Notes: a model not told the origin generated them from the letters alone. A stretch of 33,509 nucleotides of DNA from an uncultured Eubacteriales bacterium (GCA_902766965.1 CACXFJ010000116.1:1-33509), one strand, 5' to 3'; positions 5,561 to 14,727 are shown, counted from the stretch's first letter. Made by a program: numbers and translations.

Positions 5561-8500
5561 ATGAAGAAAAAAGTTTTATTTGTAATCCTCATACTTTTGA
5601 TAGCCGTGTCCGCCGTCGCTTGTTCGGCGGAAATCGAGTATAGAAAACCTTACGTTACGGAAATCGCCGTCACGAACTTTTTCCACGCCGACGAATATAT
5701 AGCGGGCGATTCGCTCAATCTCGAAGGGACGAAACTTTTTGTAAGATATTCCGACTTGAAGACCGAAGAAATCGACCTCACCGCCGAAATGTGTTCGGAT
5801 TACGATATGAACGTACCGGAAATAGGAAAGGTCGTTACCGTAAACTACGGCGGCAAGACCACTTCGTTTAAGGTCAACGTTTACGACCTTACTTTCAGCT
5901 CGGTGGAATTGGCTTCCGCGCCTATCCGCACGCAGTACGTCGTAGGAGAAAACGTATCCGCCGACGGAGCTACGATAAACGTTCGTTACGAGGGGGGCAA
6001 GGTAGTCACCGTCAAAGTTACCGAAAAAATGCTCGAAGCGTACGATAATCAACGCGTAGGCGAACAAAGGATTTACATTTCGTATTACGGGTTCAAACTT
6101 TTCTTTACCGTTAATTTCGACGCGAAGACGGTAATAAAACTCGACGTTTTGCATTTGCCTAATCAAAACGCCGTTTTCAAAGGTTACGGCGACAGGATAG
6201 ACCTTACCGGACTCCGTCTCCGTCTTACTTACGACAACGGACTTATGCCGTCCAAAGAGATAGAAGAAGAGAAAAACAACGTAAAAGTCTATATCGACGA
6301 TTCCGAAGTCCGCACCGTTATGGCAAGGATAGCGTATATCCCCGCCGACTATCCGAAGACTATTTCTTATACTTACGGCGGAGCGGCTCTCGTGTCCACG
6401 GGCGATTACGTTTATCCCGATAAGGAAATCGCAAGCAATCAGCCTTTGGAAAACGTTCGTAGCAAAACTTACGGCAAAGTCACCGAAATTAAGGATAAAA
6501 CGATAGAAGTAAGCACCGTGGTTGAATACGAAGTCACTTCGCCCGAAGTGAAAGTCGGACAGATTTTGAAAGAAAACGAAGTCATCGGCAAAACGGGCGC
6601 GCGTAACGTTTTTAACGACGGCGGCAGCGGAATAATTCTTTCCGTCGGCGACGGCAAAGTAAAGATGCAGACGGCTCCCGTCGCGGCGTTCAACATCAAC
6701 GTTAAGGACAGAAGTTATAAGAGTATGGAAATAGACCGTTTCCCCGTGACCGCGAAGTACGGCAGCGACGTAAATTCCATTATTCAGGGCGACAAGCTCG
6801 ACCTCTCGTCGGGTAAAGTCAGAGTGTATTACGACAACGGAGAATCGCAAGTCTATTCGATGGACGACGCCCTCGTCAAGGTAATCAATTCCGACGACGA
6901 CCTGTTACGTTCGGAAATAGACGATTTGGAATTTACCACCGTCGACAACGTGACGGGAATAACCGCAGGCAGGTACGAACTTAAATACGGTCTTACTCAT
7001 CCTTACGGCGACGCCGTGTCGGTAGTGGCTACCGTGGTCGACGAAACGGGCAAGAGCGTTTACGTCCAGCAGAACAGATACGTTTCTCTCGAAGCGGGAC
7101 TTAACTACACCGTATCCCTTACCGCAACGTATAACGACGGCGGAAAAATAAAAGTAAGCGAATGCGTCTACTATCTCGCTACGATAGGGGCGGGCGTAAG
7201 ACGTAATCAGCTCGATATAACCGCCGCCGGCAAGCATAAACTTCTCGTAATATACGGCGGAGTGAAAGAAAACAACGTTAATATGATAGTCACCGTAATT
7301 CAGCGTTATCCCGTTCGGCTTAACATACTTACGGCAACCGATAATATCAACGGTAAGTCGTTCAGAAAGGGCGACGTAATTCCCATATCGACTTTGCAAT
7401 ATACGATTACCTACAACAACGGCGACGTAAGCGAACCTACCGGCGTAACCATGGATATGCTCGGCGAAGACTGCACTTTGACTTGCGATACCGTCGTCGA
7501 CAGAAAAGAGATTTATTTCCGTATACCGGGTACGGACGTCACGAGCGCGACGATGATTTGTAAAGTCGTTCCCATGCCCATCACTTCGATAGCTTTCGAC
7601 ACCTTGCCCGTGGATACTTTCCTGAAAGCGCAAGCGTCCGACACGGTGAACGTAGATTTGTCCGGAGGCGTACTCAGAGTTTATTACGAAAACGGCAGAG
7701 TGGAAATAATAGGTCAGTCGGGCGTTTTACTTAACGATTTAGTCGGCAACGCGAGCGGTCAGAGAATAGTTCTTTCCTATAATTCCGCCGATAAAAACTT
7801 TCTTTCGTTGGAAGAAATCGCCGCCGGCGTTCATTACGAAGCCACGCTTACCTACATAGACGCGGACGGAGCGCAAGCAGCTACGGCTCTCGATTATTAC
7901 ATAATTGACCCGGATAACGCGATTAGCGCAATCAAGGTAGTGTTAAGCACCGATTATTACAAGCGTAACTACGTTCAATGCGAAGATTGGGATTTGACGG
8001 GCGTAAATATGATAGTCACTTACGCTAAAAACGGTACGACGAGCCAGCCTATGCCCGTCGCCAAAGAAATGATTTACGACTCCACTACGGACAATATCGG
8101 CAAAGATATTCCCGTCAAGGTAAGGTATCTCGGCAAAGTGGACGCCACTACCTTTAAGATTAACGTCGAAGCCCGTATGGAAACCGCCGTCAGCGTGGTT
8201 AAGACGGGTAAAGATTTGTATTACAATACCGATAAAGAACCCGATTTTTCGGGATATAAATTCAGCCTTAGCTACAATGCGGGCGCGAGCGCGGAAATAA
8301 GCGGTCTTACCGATTTTGCCGGCGGCAAAAACAAGGCGGGTTGGTGGTACGAAATTTACGACGAAGACGGCTTGGAACTCACGCAGTTCAGAAGAGTGGG
8401 CAAGAAGATAGTCCGCATTTACCACACTACGGAAATTACCGACGGAGCAAACGCGGCTTACGTCCACGTTTATACCGAATTCCCGATAGAAGTGCTTGAA

Positions 8501-10351
8501 AAGACGATAAATATCGTATCCGTGGCGTACGAAGACGATTCGCTCGGAACGTGGAATAATTTAGGGAAAAAACTTAACGTCCTCGAAATCACCGCTCACG
8601 GGTGGGAACTTTTCCTCAACAAATACGACTCGTCGAAAGGTTATATAGACGATAAGTACCTTACCGTTAATTACGAAGACGGCACGGTAGGCTACGTTAA
8701 AATAACTTCCGATATGGTAATAGGTTACGACAAAGCCGATTTGACAAAGGGTTACAGAGCGGTTACCGTCAAGTATAAGACCTTTGCGGCGGAAGTCTGC
8801 GTACAGGTGCTTAACGCGGCGTTTACCGCGATAGCGGTGGAAAAAACTCCCGTGACCAACTTCATTGCCGGAAGCGAACTTACCAAAAACGGCGGTATCG
8901 TAAGATGCGTGTACGAAGTCACCGACGGCGACGGAACGAAATGGAACTTCTATAAGTATCTCGATATGGACGACGATAACGTAACTTGCAGCGGATTTAA
9001 CAGCAACATAAGCGAGAGCGTAGACAACGTGTCGCAGGATATTACCCTTAAATTCAGAGATAAGACCACCACTTATCAGATTATCGTCTACAACAAACAG
9101 GCGATAGAATTCAAGTATCAGAACACGATATTCTTCTACGGCAACACGAAAGCGGCGAGCGCGACCCCGTTGCAGAGAATACCCGAATTCGATTTGCCCG
9201 CGTCGTCCGATATTATTATGTGGTACGTAAGCAGCGAGTTCTTCATAAACGAAGAAGATTTCGAACAGTACCTTATCGATAACGGTGACGTAACCCGCGG
9301 CGAATTTATGTCGCTTATCTGCGTCGGCGGAGTCAAAAAATACGTCAACAGAAAGTATCTCCAAAGCGTTTATCCCGTAGAACCGCTCAAAAAAGGGTTC
9401 GATAGATTTATCGTAATGGAAGTCCTCGGCAATACGTATTACCGTCAGGAAAACTATTGCTTGCAAAAATATACCGTTATACCCAAGGTAATCGAAGTTA
9501 AGGTAGTGTCCTACACAGAAGACGCATACACGCTCGATTATACCGTCAGCGGCGAAAACAATTTGCCGAAAGTCATTTTGTATCTGTACGAACATCTCGA
9601 CGAGATAGTAGGTTCTTACGTCGGCAAAAACGGCATAACTTCCATAGAAATGCTCAGCCCGAACAAGAACTTCTTCCGTATCGGTATATTCGTAGCCGGC
9701 AGTTTCACCGACGTGGATTTGTTGGACGGAATATTCGCCGCGATTACGAAAAAATGCAACGAATATCTGCAATCCACGAGCGTAAGCGCAAACGTAAGCA
9801 AAAAACGCAAAGGCATAAACGTGGGCGAATACAACGGTATCAACCCCGAATACGTATCCTATCGCTTGTCCGCGGGCGAAACGCTCACCCTTAACGGTAT
9901 TCTCGAATTGCTCGAAGGCAGTCCGGAACTCAAAAATTACGATTATTCCACGGGATTGTACGACGTAGCGGTAGGCACGTTGAAGCACGGCGAAGACCAC
10001 TACACCATCGACTTTACGAGCGGTAAATATAAAGTTCTTACGAGAGCGATAGACGAGTACGCTTGCACGGGGAATTGGGATAAGAATACGAATACGCTTA
10101 CCGTATCCCTTGCCGACTACCTCGCGCGCGGAGTATCGATGTACGTCGTCAATACTTCCGACAAACAGTCGAGAGAGATAGGCGAAGACGAGTTCTCGTA
10201 CTATACCGCCGCCGATATGAGCGACGGAACCAAACTTACCGAGAAACCTTCGACAGCGGGTACTTATTACGTCAAAGTGGCAGCGGACGATAGTTTCAGT
10301 ATGAACGGAACCAACGTAAAGATAACGTTTACGTTAATAATAACAGAGTAA
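5561..10351 (+). CDS. Giant lipoprotein with about ten bacterial Ig-like (Big_3-type) repeats
   Basis: The 1596-residue protein starts with KKK, a hydrophobic stretch and LLIAVSAVACSA, a lipoprotein signal with a slightly unusual lipobox (A at -3). The ATG at 5561 is chosen because GGAAGGGAA precedes it; the frame is open to a TTG at 5543. About ten repeats follow the plan of group 3 bacterial Ig-like domains: a hydrophobic start, YxxGDxLxLxGxxLxVxY, an acidic stretch, GxxxVxVxYxGKxxxFxVxV. Examples begin at approximate residues 30, 110, 190, 385, 590, 680, 790, 885, 985 and 1085. Residues of about 295-378 are unlike the repeats, and the C-terminal 450 residues are more divergent. No LPxTG or S-layer motif is seen, so it is probably anchored by lipid on the outer face of the membrane. 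Its role is unknown; adhesion or surface scaffolding is possible. Confidence 0.85.
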   Translation: MKKKVLFVILILLIAVSAVACSAEIEYRKPYVTEIAVTNFFHADEYIAGDSLNLEGTKLFVRYSDLKTEEIDLTAEMCSDYDMNVPEIGKVVTVNYGGKTTSFKVNVYDLTFSSVELASAPIRTQYVVGENVSADGATINVRYEGGKVVTVKVTEKMLEAYDNQRVGEQRIYISYYGFKLFFTVNFDAKTVIKLDVLHLPNQNAVFKGYGDRIDLTGLRLRLTYDNGLMPSKEIEEEKNNVKVYIDDSEVRTVMARIAYIPADYPKTISYTYGGAALVSTGDYVYPDKEIASNQPLENVRSKTYGKVTEIKDKTIEVSTVVEYEVTSPEVKVGQILKENEVIGKTGARNVFNDGGSGIILSVGDGKVKMQTAPVAAFNINVKDRSYKSMEIDRFPVTAKYGSDVNSIIQGDKLDLSSGKVRVYYDNGESQVYSMDDALVKVINSDDDLLRSEIDDLEFTTVDNVTGITAGRYELKYGLTHPYGDAVSVVATVVDETGKSVYVQQNRYVSLEAGLNYTVSLTATYNDGGKIKVSECVYYLATIGAGVRRNQLDITAAGKHKLLVIYGGVKENNVNMIVTVIQRYPVRLNILTATDNINGKSFRKGDVIPISTLQYTITYNNGDVSEPTGVTMDMLGEDCTLTCDTVVDRKEIYFRIPGTDVTSATMICKVVPMPITSIAFDTLPVDTFLKAQASDTVNVDLSGGVLRVYYENGRVEIIGQSGVLLNDLVGNASGQRIVLSYNSADKNFLSLEEIAAGVHYEATLTYIDADGAQAATALDYYIIDPDNAISAIKVVLSTDYYKRNYVQCEDWDLTGVNMIVTYAKNGTTSQPMPVAKEMIYDSTTDNIGKDIPVKVRYLGKVDATTFKINVEARMETAVSVVKTGKDLYYNTDKEPDFSGYKFSLSYNAGASAEISGLTDFAGGKNKAGWWYEIYDEDGLELTQFRRVGKKIVRIYHTTEITDGANAAYVHVYTEFPIEVLEKTINIVSVAYEDDSLGTWNNLGKKLNVLEITAHGWELFLNKYDSSKGYIDDKYLTVNYEDGTVGYVKITSDMVIGYDKADLTKGYRAVTVKYKTFAAEVCVQVLNAAFTAIAVEKTPVTNFIAGSELTKNGGIVRCVYEVTDGDGTKWNFYKYLDMDDDNVTCSGFNSNISESVDNVSQDITLKFRDKTTTYQIIVYNKQAIEFKYQNTIFFYGNTKAASATPLQRIPEFDLPASSDIIMWYVSSEFFINEEDFEQYLIDNGDVTRGEFMSLICVGGVKKYVNRKYLQSVYPVEPLKKGFDRFIVMEVLGNTYYRQENYCLQKYTVIPKVIEVKVVSYTEDAYTLDYTVSGENNLPKVILYLYEHLDEIVGSYVGKNGITSIEMLSPNKNFFRIGIFVAGSFTDVDLLDGIFAAITKKCNEYLQSTSVSANVSKKRKGINVGEYNGINPEYVSYRLSAGETLTLNGILELLEGSPELKNYDYSTGLYDVAVGTLKHGEDHYTIDFTSGKYKVLTRAIDEYACTGNWDKNTNTLTVSLADYLARGVSMYVVNTSDKQSREIGEDEFSYYTAADMSDGTKLTEKPSTAGTYYVKVAADDSFSMNGTNVKITFTLIITE

Positions 10352-10370
10352 ATTATCCTAAGGAGAGAGT

Positions 10371-11390
10371 ATGGAAAACAACATTCTTGTGAAGGGCAAA
10401 GGTTTAATCACTAAAGTAGCGATCGGCTCGGTCAACGGCGTAGACGCGTTCGAAGGAAAGAGGAATAAAAGAATTTTTATCGACGTTCTGCAAGACGAAG
10501 CCAACGAAAACGTAGTGCTTGTAGCCTATTGCGTACTGGACGCCACCGCTCATTTTATTATAAAAACCAACGAGAAAAGCGACGCGGACAAGTATATAGC
10601 GGCGGTTACCGAAAGATATGCGGCAAGCTATGACGGTTACGGCAGAAGCGGTAATCCGTTAAGGGGCGATTACGTTTCGCAAAAAATAAAAAGCGAAAAT
10701 TTAAGCGGAGCGGTAGCGTACGTCCACAGCCTTGCTCCCACGGCTCCCGCCGATTATCCCTATTGCAGCTACGGATACCTTTCCGAAGGAACGCACGGCG
10801 GCACCGCGGTAATAATTGCCGAAAACGGCGGCGAAATGACCGAACAGGAGTTTTTGAAGTGGCTTTCCGCAGGTTCGGGCAAGGGATTTAAGTCGGTAAA
10901 TTCGGGCAAAGAAAGTTTTTCTTCCGTATTGAAAGAATGCAAAGAAAAATATCTCGTCGGCAACGTAAGCGAATCTACGATAGTGTACGTCCTTGCGGAC
11001 TTGTGTCAGCGTAGCGGAGCTAAGTATAAGAAAGCCGCCCGCGCGCTCGGCGTTTCTTATAAGGAAAGAAGAGACCTTATGATAGGCGTTCTTATAGAAC
11101 TTATGCAAAACAGAAGTTATAACTTCTCCGAAGCCATCGCGCTTATGCAGATTTATACCGAGGACAGACACGCTTTGCTCCTCGACTGCATAGTGGAACA
11201 GAACAGACAAAACGCTTACTCCTACGACCATATAATAAACTCTTTCGGCGTGGACGATTTCTACTACGACATACTGGCGGAAATAATGAGAGGACTTCAC
11301 AGAAAGTACGCTTTCGGTTTCGAAGAACTCTGCGTCAAGTTCCACGTTCAGAACGATATACTGTCGATAAGAGCAAGATGCGGATTTTAA
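10371..11390 (+). CDS. Degenerate RAYT-like (Y1/HUH transposase-derived) protein
   Basis: The first 135 of 339 residues keep the framework of REP-associated tyrosine transposases. VAYCVLDATAHFIIKT corresponds to the family's AYCxMxNHVHLLIxT, ERYAASYDGYGRSG to the RYxxxYNxxxxRxG block, AYVHSLAP to RYIHxNP, and DYPYCSYGYL to DYPWSSYxxY. The metal-binding HUH motif is broken: the first histidine is a threonine (T59) and only H61 remains. A tyrosine is kept at Y117 in the RYIHxNP position. The C-terminal 150 residues are helical with two possible helix-turn-helix parts and do not match the usual RAYT tail. AAGGAGAGAGT precedes the ATG, 20 bases after the lipoprotein gene. It is probably a domesticated DNA- or RNA-binding protein rather than an active transposase. 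Confidence 0.6.
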   Translation: MENNILVKGKGLITKVAIGSVNGVDAFEGKRNKRIFIDVLQDEANENVVLVAYCVLDATAHFIIKTNEKSDADKYIAAVTERYAASYDGYGRSGNPLRGDYVSQKIKSENLSGAVAYVHSLAPTAPADYPYCSYGYLSEGTHGGTAVIIAENGGEMTEQEFLKWLSAGSGKGFKSVNSGKESFSSVLKECKEKYLVGNVSESTIVYVLADLCQRSGAKYKKAARALGVSYKERRDLMIGVLIELMQNRSYNFSEAIALMQIYTEDRHALLLDCIVEQNRQNAYSYDHIINSFGVDDFYYDILAEIMRGLHRKYAFGFEELCVKFHVQNDILSIRARCGF

Positions 11391-11443
11391 GGAAGCGTGT
11401 AAATAACGGACAGTCTGCCCGCTCCTAATTTAAGTAATAAATA

Positions 11444-11472
11444 TTGACGATATAATAAAATAATGCTAAAAT
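11444..11472 (+). promoter_or_regulatory. Sigma-A type promoter of the DUF898-like gene
   Basis: TTGACG at 11444-11449 and TAAAAT at 11467-11472 are 17 bases apart, with TG one base before the -10 box (ATGC-TAAAAT). The layout is the same as the ung promoter, with a leader of about 20 bases. CGGAGGT at 11486-11492 is the ribosome binding site. Confidence 0.7.
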
Positions 11473-11498
11473 ATATCTATTGACACGGAGGTAATAAA

Positions 11499-11852
11499 GT
11501 GGAACAGCAACAATTACAGGCTACGCGCAGAAGAAGAAGTTTAAGATCGAGTTTTTCAGGCACGGCGGGGAAGTTTTTTTTCCTTCGTTTGGGGCTTGCG
11601 TTGTTGGCAATAATACCTTTCGTAGGACTTCCGAATTCTTTGTGCATCTGGGAAAGATATAAGTGCAGGAATACGCAAATAGTCGGTATGCCCCTTCAAT
11701 TCACGGGAAAAGCGGGAGAATTGTTAAAGAAAATAATAGTATGGGGCTTTTTTACGGTGATTACGATAGGTATCTACGGTTTGGTACTGGCTCCGCTTCG
11801 TTACGAACAGTGGAAGACCGAACATACTATTTTCGGACCGGTGACTTTATAA
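11499..11852 (+). CDS. Small DUF898-like membrane protein
   Basis: The 117-residue protein starts at GTG 11499 behind a strong CGGAGGTAATAAA site. Its pattern resembles the DUF898/YjgN family: FSGTAGKFFFLRLGLALLAIIPFVGLPNSLCIWERYKCRNTQIVG, then PLQFTGKAGELLKK, then a second hydrophobic segment with the ITIGIYGLV turn and RYEQWKTEHT. Two transmembrane segments are predicted, near residues 25-48 and 84-106, with a basic N-terminus (RRRRSLRS). YjgN-like proteins are about three times longer, so this is at most a minimal single-unit version. The function of the family is unknown. The gene is monocistronic, between its own promoter and a terminator. Confidence 0.55.
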   Translation: MEQQQLQATRRRRSLRSSFSGTAGKFFFLRLGLALLAIIPFVGLPNSLCIWERYKCRNTQIVGMPLQFTGKAGELLKKIIVWGFFTVITIGIYGLVLAPLRYEQWKTEHTIFGPVTL

Positions 11853-11881
11853 GATTGCCGTATTCGGACAGGTTATAAAAG

Positions 11882-11907
11882 AAGGGAAGCTCGTGCTTTC
11901 CTTTTTT
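11882..11907 (+). terminator. Rho-independent terminator after the DUF898-like gene
   Basis: AAGGGAAGC (11882-11890) pairs with GCTTTCCTT (11895-11903) over nine pairs including one G-U, with loop TCGT, followed by a short T run. It lies 29 bases after the stop codon and upstream of the uvrC promoter. Confidence 0.8.
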
Positions 11908-11970
11908 AATGCGTCTGCGAATATTTCCTCGGCGGCGTAAAGAAAGGCTTCGAGTTCGTTTTCGTAAGAG

Positions 11971-11999
11971 TTGAAAATAACGAGTAATAATGGTATCAT
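11971..11999 (+). promoter_or_regulatory. Promoter of uvrC, placed for a leaderless transcript
   Basis: TTGAAA at 11971-11976 and TATCAT at 11994-11999 are 17 bases apart, with an extended -10 TGG. Only six bases separate the -10 box from the uvrC ATG at 12006, so the usual start point falls on the start codon itself. No Shine-Dalgarno sequence is present before that ATG, which agrees with a leaderless message. Confidence 0.55.
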
Positions 12000-12005
12000 T
12001 GTAAT

Positions 12006-13817
12006 ATGAGCGTAATCAGCGACAAACTTGCCACGCTGCCCGAAAAAAGCGGCGTATATATAATGCTTGACGAGTACGACAACGTACTCTACGTCGGCAA
12101 AGCCAAAATTCTGAAAAACAGGGTAAGACAGTATTTTCATAAGAGCGTCAAGAACGATAAGACGATGGCGCTCGTCGACAAGATTGAGGATTTCCGCTAT
12201 ATAATCACGCCCAACGAGTACGAAGCGTTGATTTTGGAAAACAACTTAATCAAGGAATATAATCCGCCGTACAATATTCTCCTTAAAGACGACAAGACCT
12301 ATCCTTATATAAGGATAAACGTCAAGGAAAAATATCCGAGAATAGAAGTCTGCTATAAGTTAAGGAGCGACGGGGCAAAATATTTCGGACCGTATATGCT
12401 CGGTATCTCGGTACGAGATATAATGGAAGTTATCGAAGCGGTTTTTCCGTTAAGGACGTGCCGCAATATGCCGAAGAAGGAATGTCTTAATTACCATTTG
12501 AAAAAATGTCTTGCGCCGTGCGTGGGCAAAGTCACTCCCGAAGAGTACGGAAAGGTAGTAAAAGACGTAATAAAATTCCTTAACGGCGACGACGCGTTCG
12601 TGTCGGAACTTATCGCAAACAAGATGACGAAGTTTGCCGAGATGGAAGAATTCGAACTCGCTTTGCATTACAGAAACGTATCCGAGATACTTGAAAAACT
12701 CGTCAGAAAACAAACTATTCCGTTCAAACAGGACGTAAATATCGACGTGTTCACGTTTGCAACGAACGGTATGTACTCCGTAGTCAACTGTTTTGCCGTA
12801 AGGGGCGGCAAGTTTTTGGGCGGCGACAATTATCCCTATTACGAAGTGGAAAAAAGCAACTGTCTTGCTTCTTTCATTATGCAATATTACGAAAAAAATC
12901 CCGTTTTGTGCAGCGAGATTATCGTAGGGGAAGAGTTGGAGTTCAAGGCGGAATTAGCCGATTATCTTAGCGAAAAAGCGGGCAAAAAAATAAATATCAC
13001 CACGCCTACGGGCGGTATAAGAAGACAGCTCGTCGAGATGGGCGAAACGAACTGCGCCGAGTATCTGTCGCGACAACTCGAACATTTCAACAAGTATCAG
13101 GAGATGACGAAAGGAGCGGTCGCGCAACTTATGGAGTCGTTGAGTTTGCCGTGCCTTCCGAGAAGAATGGAGTGTTACGACATTTCGCACATAAGCGGCA
13201 CCAACAAGGTAGCGAGTATGGTAGTCTTTATCGACGGAGAAAAATCGTCGAAAAACTACCGTCATTTCAAGATAAGAACGGTTCAGGGAAATAACGATTT
13301 CGCGTCGATGTACGAAGCCCTGTCAAGAAGACTTGCAAAAATCGGCAAGTCGGAAGATTTATCCTTTAACGCGAAACCCGATCTTATAGTAATAGACGGC
13401 GGCAAAGGGCAGCTTACCTACGCCCTTAAAGCGGCGGAAGACGCGGGTGTTGACGTGAACTTTATAAGCCTTGCGAAAAGAGAAGAAGAAGTCTTTTTGC
13501 CGGAGAGAGAGGACAGCGTAATTCTTCCACGGAACAGCCTTGCGTTAAAACTTATAATAAGGATAAGAGACGAAGCGCACCGTTTCGCCATTACGCATCA
13601 CAGGAATTTAAGACAGAAACAGATGACGGAGACCGAGCTTACGAAAATCCCCGGAATAGGCAAAGAAAAAGCCAAAATCTTACTCGGCGCGTTCAAGAAA
13701 ATCGAAGCCGTCGCGGCGGCTACGGAGGAAGAACTCGCCGCCGTAAAAGGCATCTCGAAAAAAGACGCCGAACAAATAAAAAAGTATTACGAAGGAGAAA
13801 AGAATGTTAAGATATAA
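12006..13817 (+). CDS. uvrC: Excinuclease ABC subunit C
   Basis: UvrC makes both incisions beside bulky DNA lesions in nucleotide excision repair, after loading by UvrA and UvrB. The 603-residue protein has all domains in order. First is the GIY-YIG nuclease (GVYIMLDEYDNVLYVGKAK, near residues 17-35), then a Cys-rich segment (CRNMPKKECLNYHLKKCLAPC), then the UVR motif that binds UvrB (about residues 202-236). The RNase H-like nuclease follows (CYDISHISGTNKVASMVVF, DLIVIDGGKGQL), and last a double helix-hairpin-helix (LTKIPGIGKEKAKILLGAF onwards). The ATG at 12006 gives the normal family start but has no ribosome binding site; see the promoter at 11971. The 3' end overlaps the HAD gene by 14 bases. 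Confidence 0.97.
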   Translation: MSVISDKLATLPEKSGVYIMLDEYDNVLYVGKAKILKNRVRQYFHKSVKNDKTMALVDKIEDFRYIITPNEYEALILENNLIKEYNPPYNILLKDDKTYPYIRINVKEKYPRIEVCYKLRSDGAKYFGPYMLGISVRDIMEVIEAVFPLRTCRNMPKKECLNYHLKKCLAPCVGKVTPEEYGKVVKDVIKFLNGDDAFVSELIANKMTKFAEMEEFELALHYRNVSEILEKLVRKQTIPFKQDVNIDVFTFATNGMYSVVNCFAVRGGKFLGGDNYPYYEVEKSNCLASFIMQYYEKNPVLCSEIIVGEELEFKAELADYLSEKAGKKINITTPTGGIRRQLVEMGETNCAEYLSRQLEHFNKYQEMTKGAVAQLMESLSLPCLPRRMECYDISHISGTNKVASMVVFIDGEKSSKNYRHFKIRTVQGNNDFASMYEALSRRLAKIGKSEDLSFNAKPDLIVIDGGKGQLTYALKAAEDAGVDVNFISLAKREEEVFLPEREDSVILPRNSLALKLIIRIRDEAHRFAITHHRNLRQKQMTETELTKIPGIGKEKAKILLGAFKKIEAVAAATEEELAAVKGISKKDAEQIKKYYEGEKNVKI

Positions 13818-14622
13818 ACTTATTTGCAGCGACCTCGACGACACTCTCATTACGTCGGGAGCTGAACTTACCGAAAGGACAAAGGACGCCGTAAGGCGAT
13901 ATAAGGAAGCGGGCGGCAGATTTTGTATAGTTACGGGAAGAATGACGCCCGGGGCAATTCCGGTATGCAAAGAACTTGGTTTGGATACCGAAACAGCCAC
14001 TTATCAGGGAGCCGTCGTCACCGACTTATCTACGGGGGAAGTCATATTCAAGACGGTAATCGACAATAGTAAAGCGGTAAAGATAATAAGGTATATCGAA
14101 AGCAGAGGCTTCTATTGTCAGACTTATTCGGGAGACGAATTCTGGACGAGAAAAGCCGAACCGCATACCGTCCTTTACGGAAAACTTTCTTCCGCTCGTT
14201 ACAGAGAGACCGTAATACCGTTAAGCGAAGCGGTAGAAAAAGAAAGGCTCGAACCTCCGAAAATTCTAATAATGGCAGAGCCCGAAAAAGTACCCGCGTT
14301 TGAAAAAGAATTGATAGAAAAGTTCGGCGACGATTTTCTCATCAACACTTCAAAACCGTTCATTATCGAGATAATTCCGAAAGATATCAGCAAAGCCAAA
14401 GCGGTGGAGAGCATAGCGAAGCGGCACGGAATTAAGAGAGAAGAAATTATCTGCGTCGGCGACTCGGAAAACGATCTTACGATGCTTACGTACGCAGGAC
14501 TCGGCGTCGCGGTAAGCAACGCGTCCGACTACGTAAAAAGTTTTGTCAAAGCGGTAGCCCCCGACAACAATTCCGACGGCGTAGCCTGGGTAATAGACAA
14601 TTACGGATTGCGGGAAGAGTAA
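13804..14622 (+). CDS. Cof-type HAD-superfamily phosphatase
   Basis: The 272-residue protein belongs to the Cof/YidA group of haloacid dehalogenase-like hydrolases, which remove phosphate from small sugar or cofactor phosphates in the cytoplasm. Motif I is DLDDTL with the nucleophile D10 and acid/base D12. VTGRM is motif II, and GDSENDLTML supplies the metal-binding aspartates of motif IV. The central cap (about residues 85-195) is of the C2B type. The substrate cannot be read from the sequence. The ATG lies inside the uvrC end and follows GAAGGAGAAAAGA, so it is translated from the uvrC transcript. A spacer of 134 bases to murB contains the promoter at 14728. Confidence 0.9.
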   Translation: MLRYKLICSDLDDTLITSGAELTERTKDAVRRYKEAGGRFCIVTGRMTPGAIPVCKELGLDTETATYQGAVVTDLSTGEVIFKTVIDNSKAVKIIRYIESRGFYCQTYSGDEFWTRKAEPHTVLYGKLSSARYRETVIPLSEAVEKERLEPPKILIMAEPEKVPAFEKELIEKFGDDFLINTSKPFIIEIIPKDISKAKAVESIAKRHGIKREEIICVGDSENDLTMLTYAGLGVAVSNASDYVKSFVKAVAPDNNSDGVAWVIDNYGLREE

Positions 14623-14727
14623 AAAAGTATTAGGGATAATCGGTAATAACAAAAATCGACAGAAAGTTTTATCCGCCGAAAGCATAAATCGGACGCCTTG
14701 TTTATAGAATACGGATAGTCGGCATGG

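Noticed and set aside
8561-10000. A 479-residue open frame antisense to the lipoprotein gene, and several other long antisense frames
   Set aside because: They come from the codon bias of the real genes, lack ribosome binding sites, and resemble no protein family.
11847-12140. A leftward frame of 97 residues before uvrC (part reads NSYENELEAFLYAAEEIFADA)
   Set aside because: The middle looks protein-like, but the frame runs through the terminator and the uvrC start. It has no ribosome binding site and no known homologue comes to mind; a decayed gene remnant cannot be excluded.
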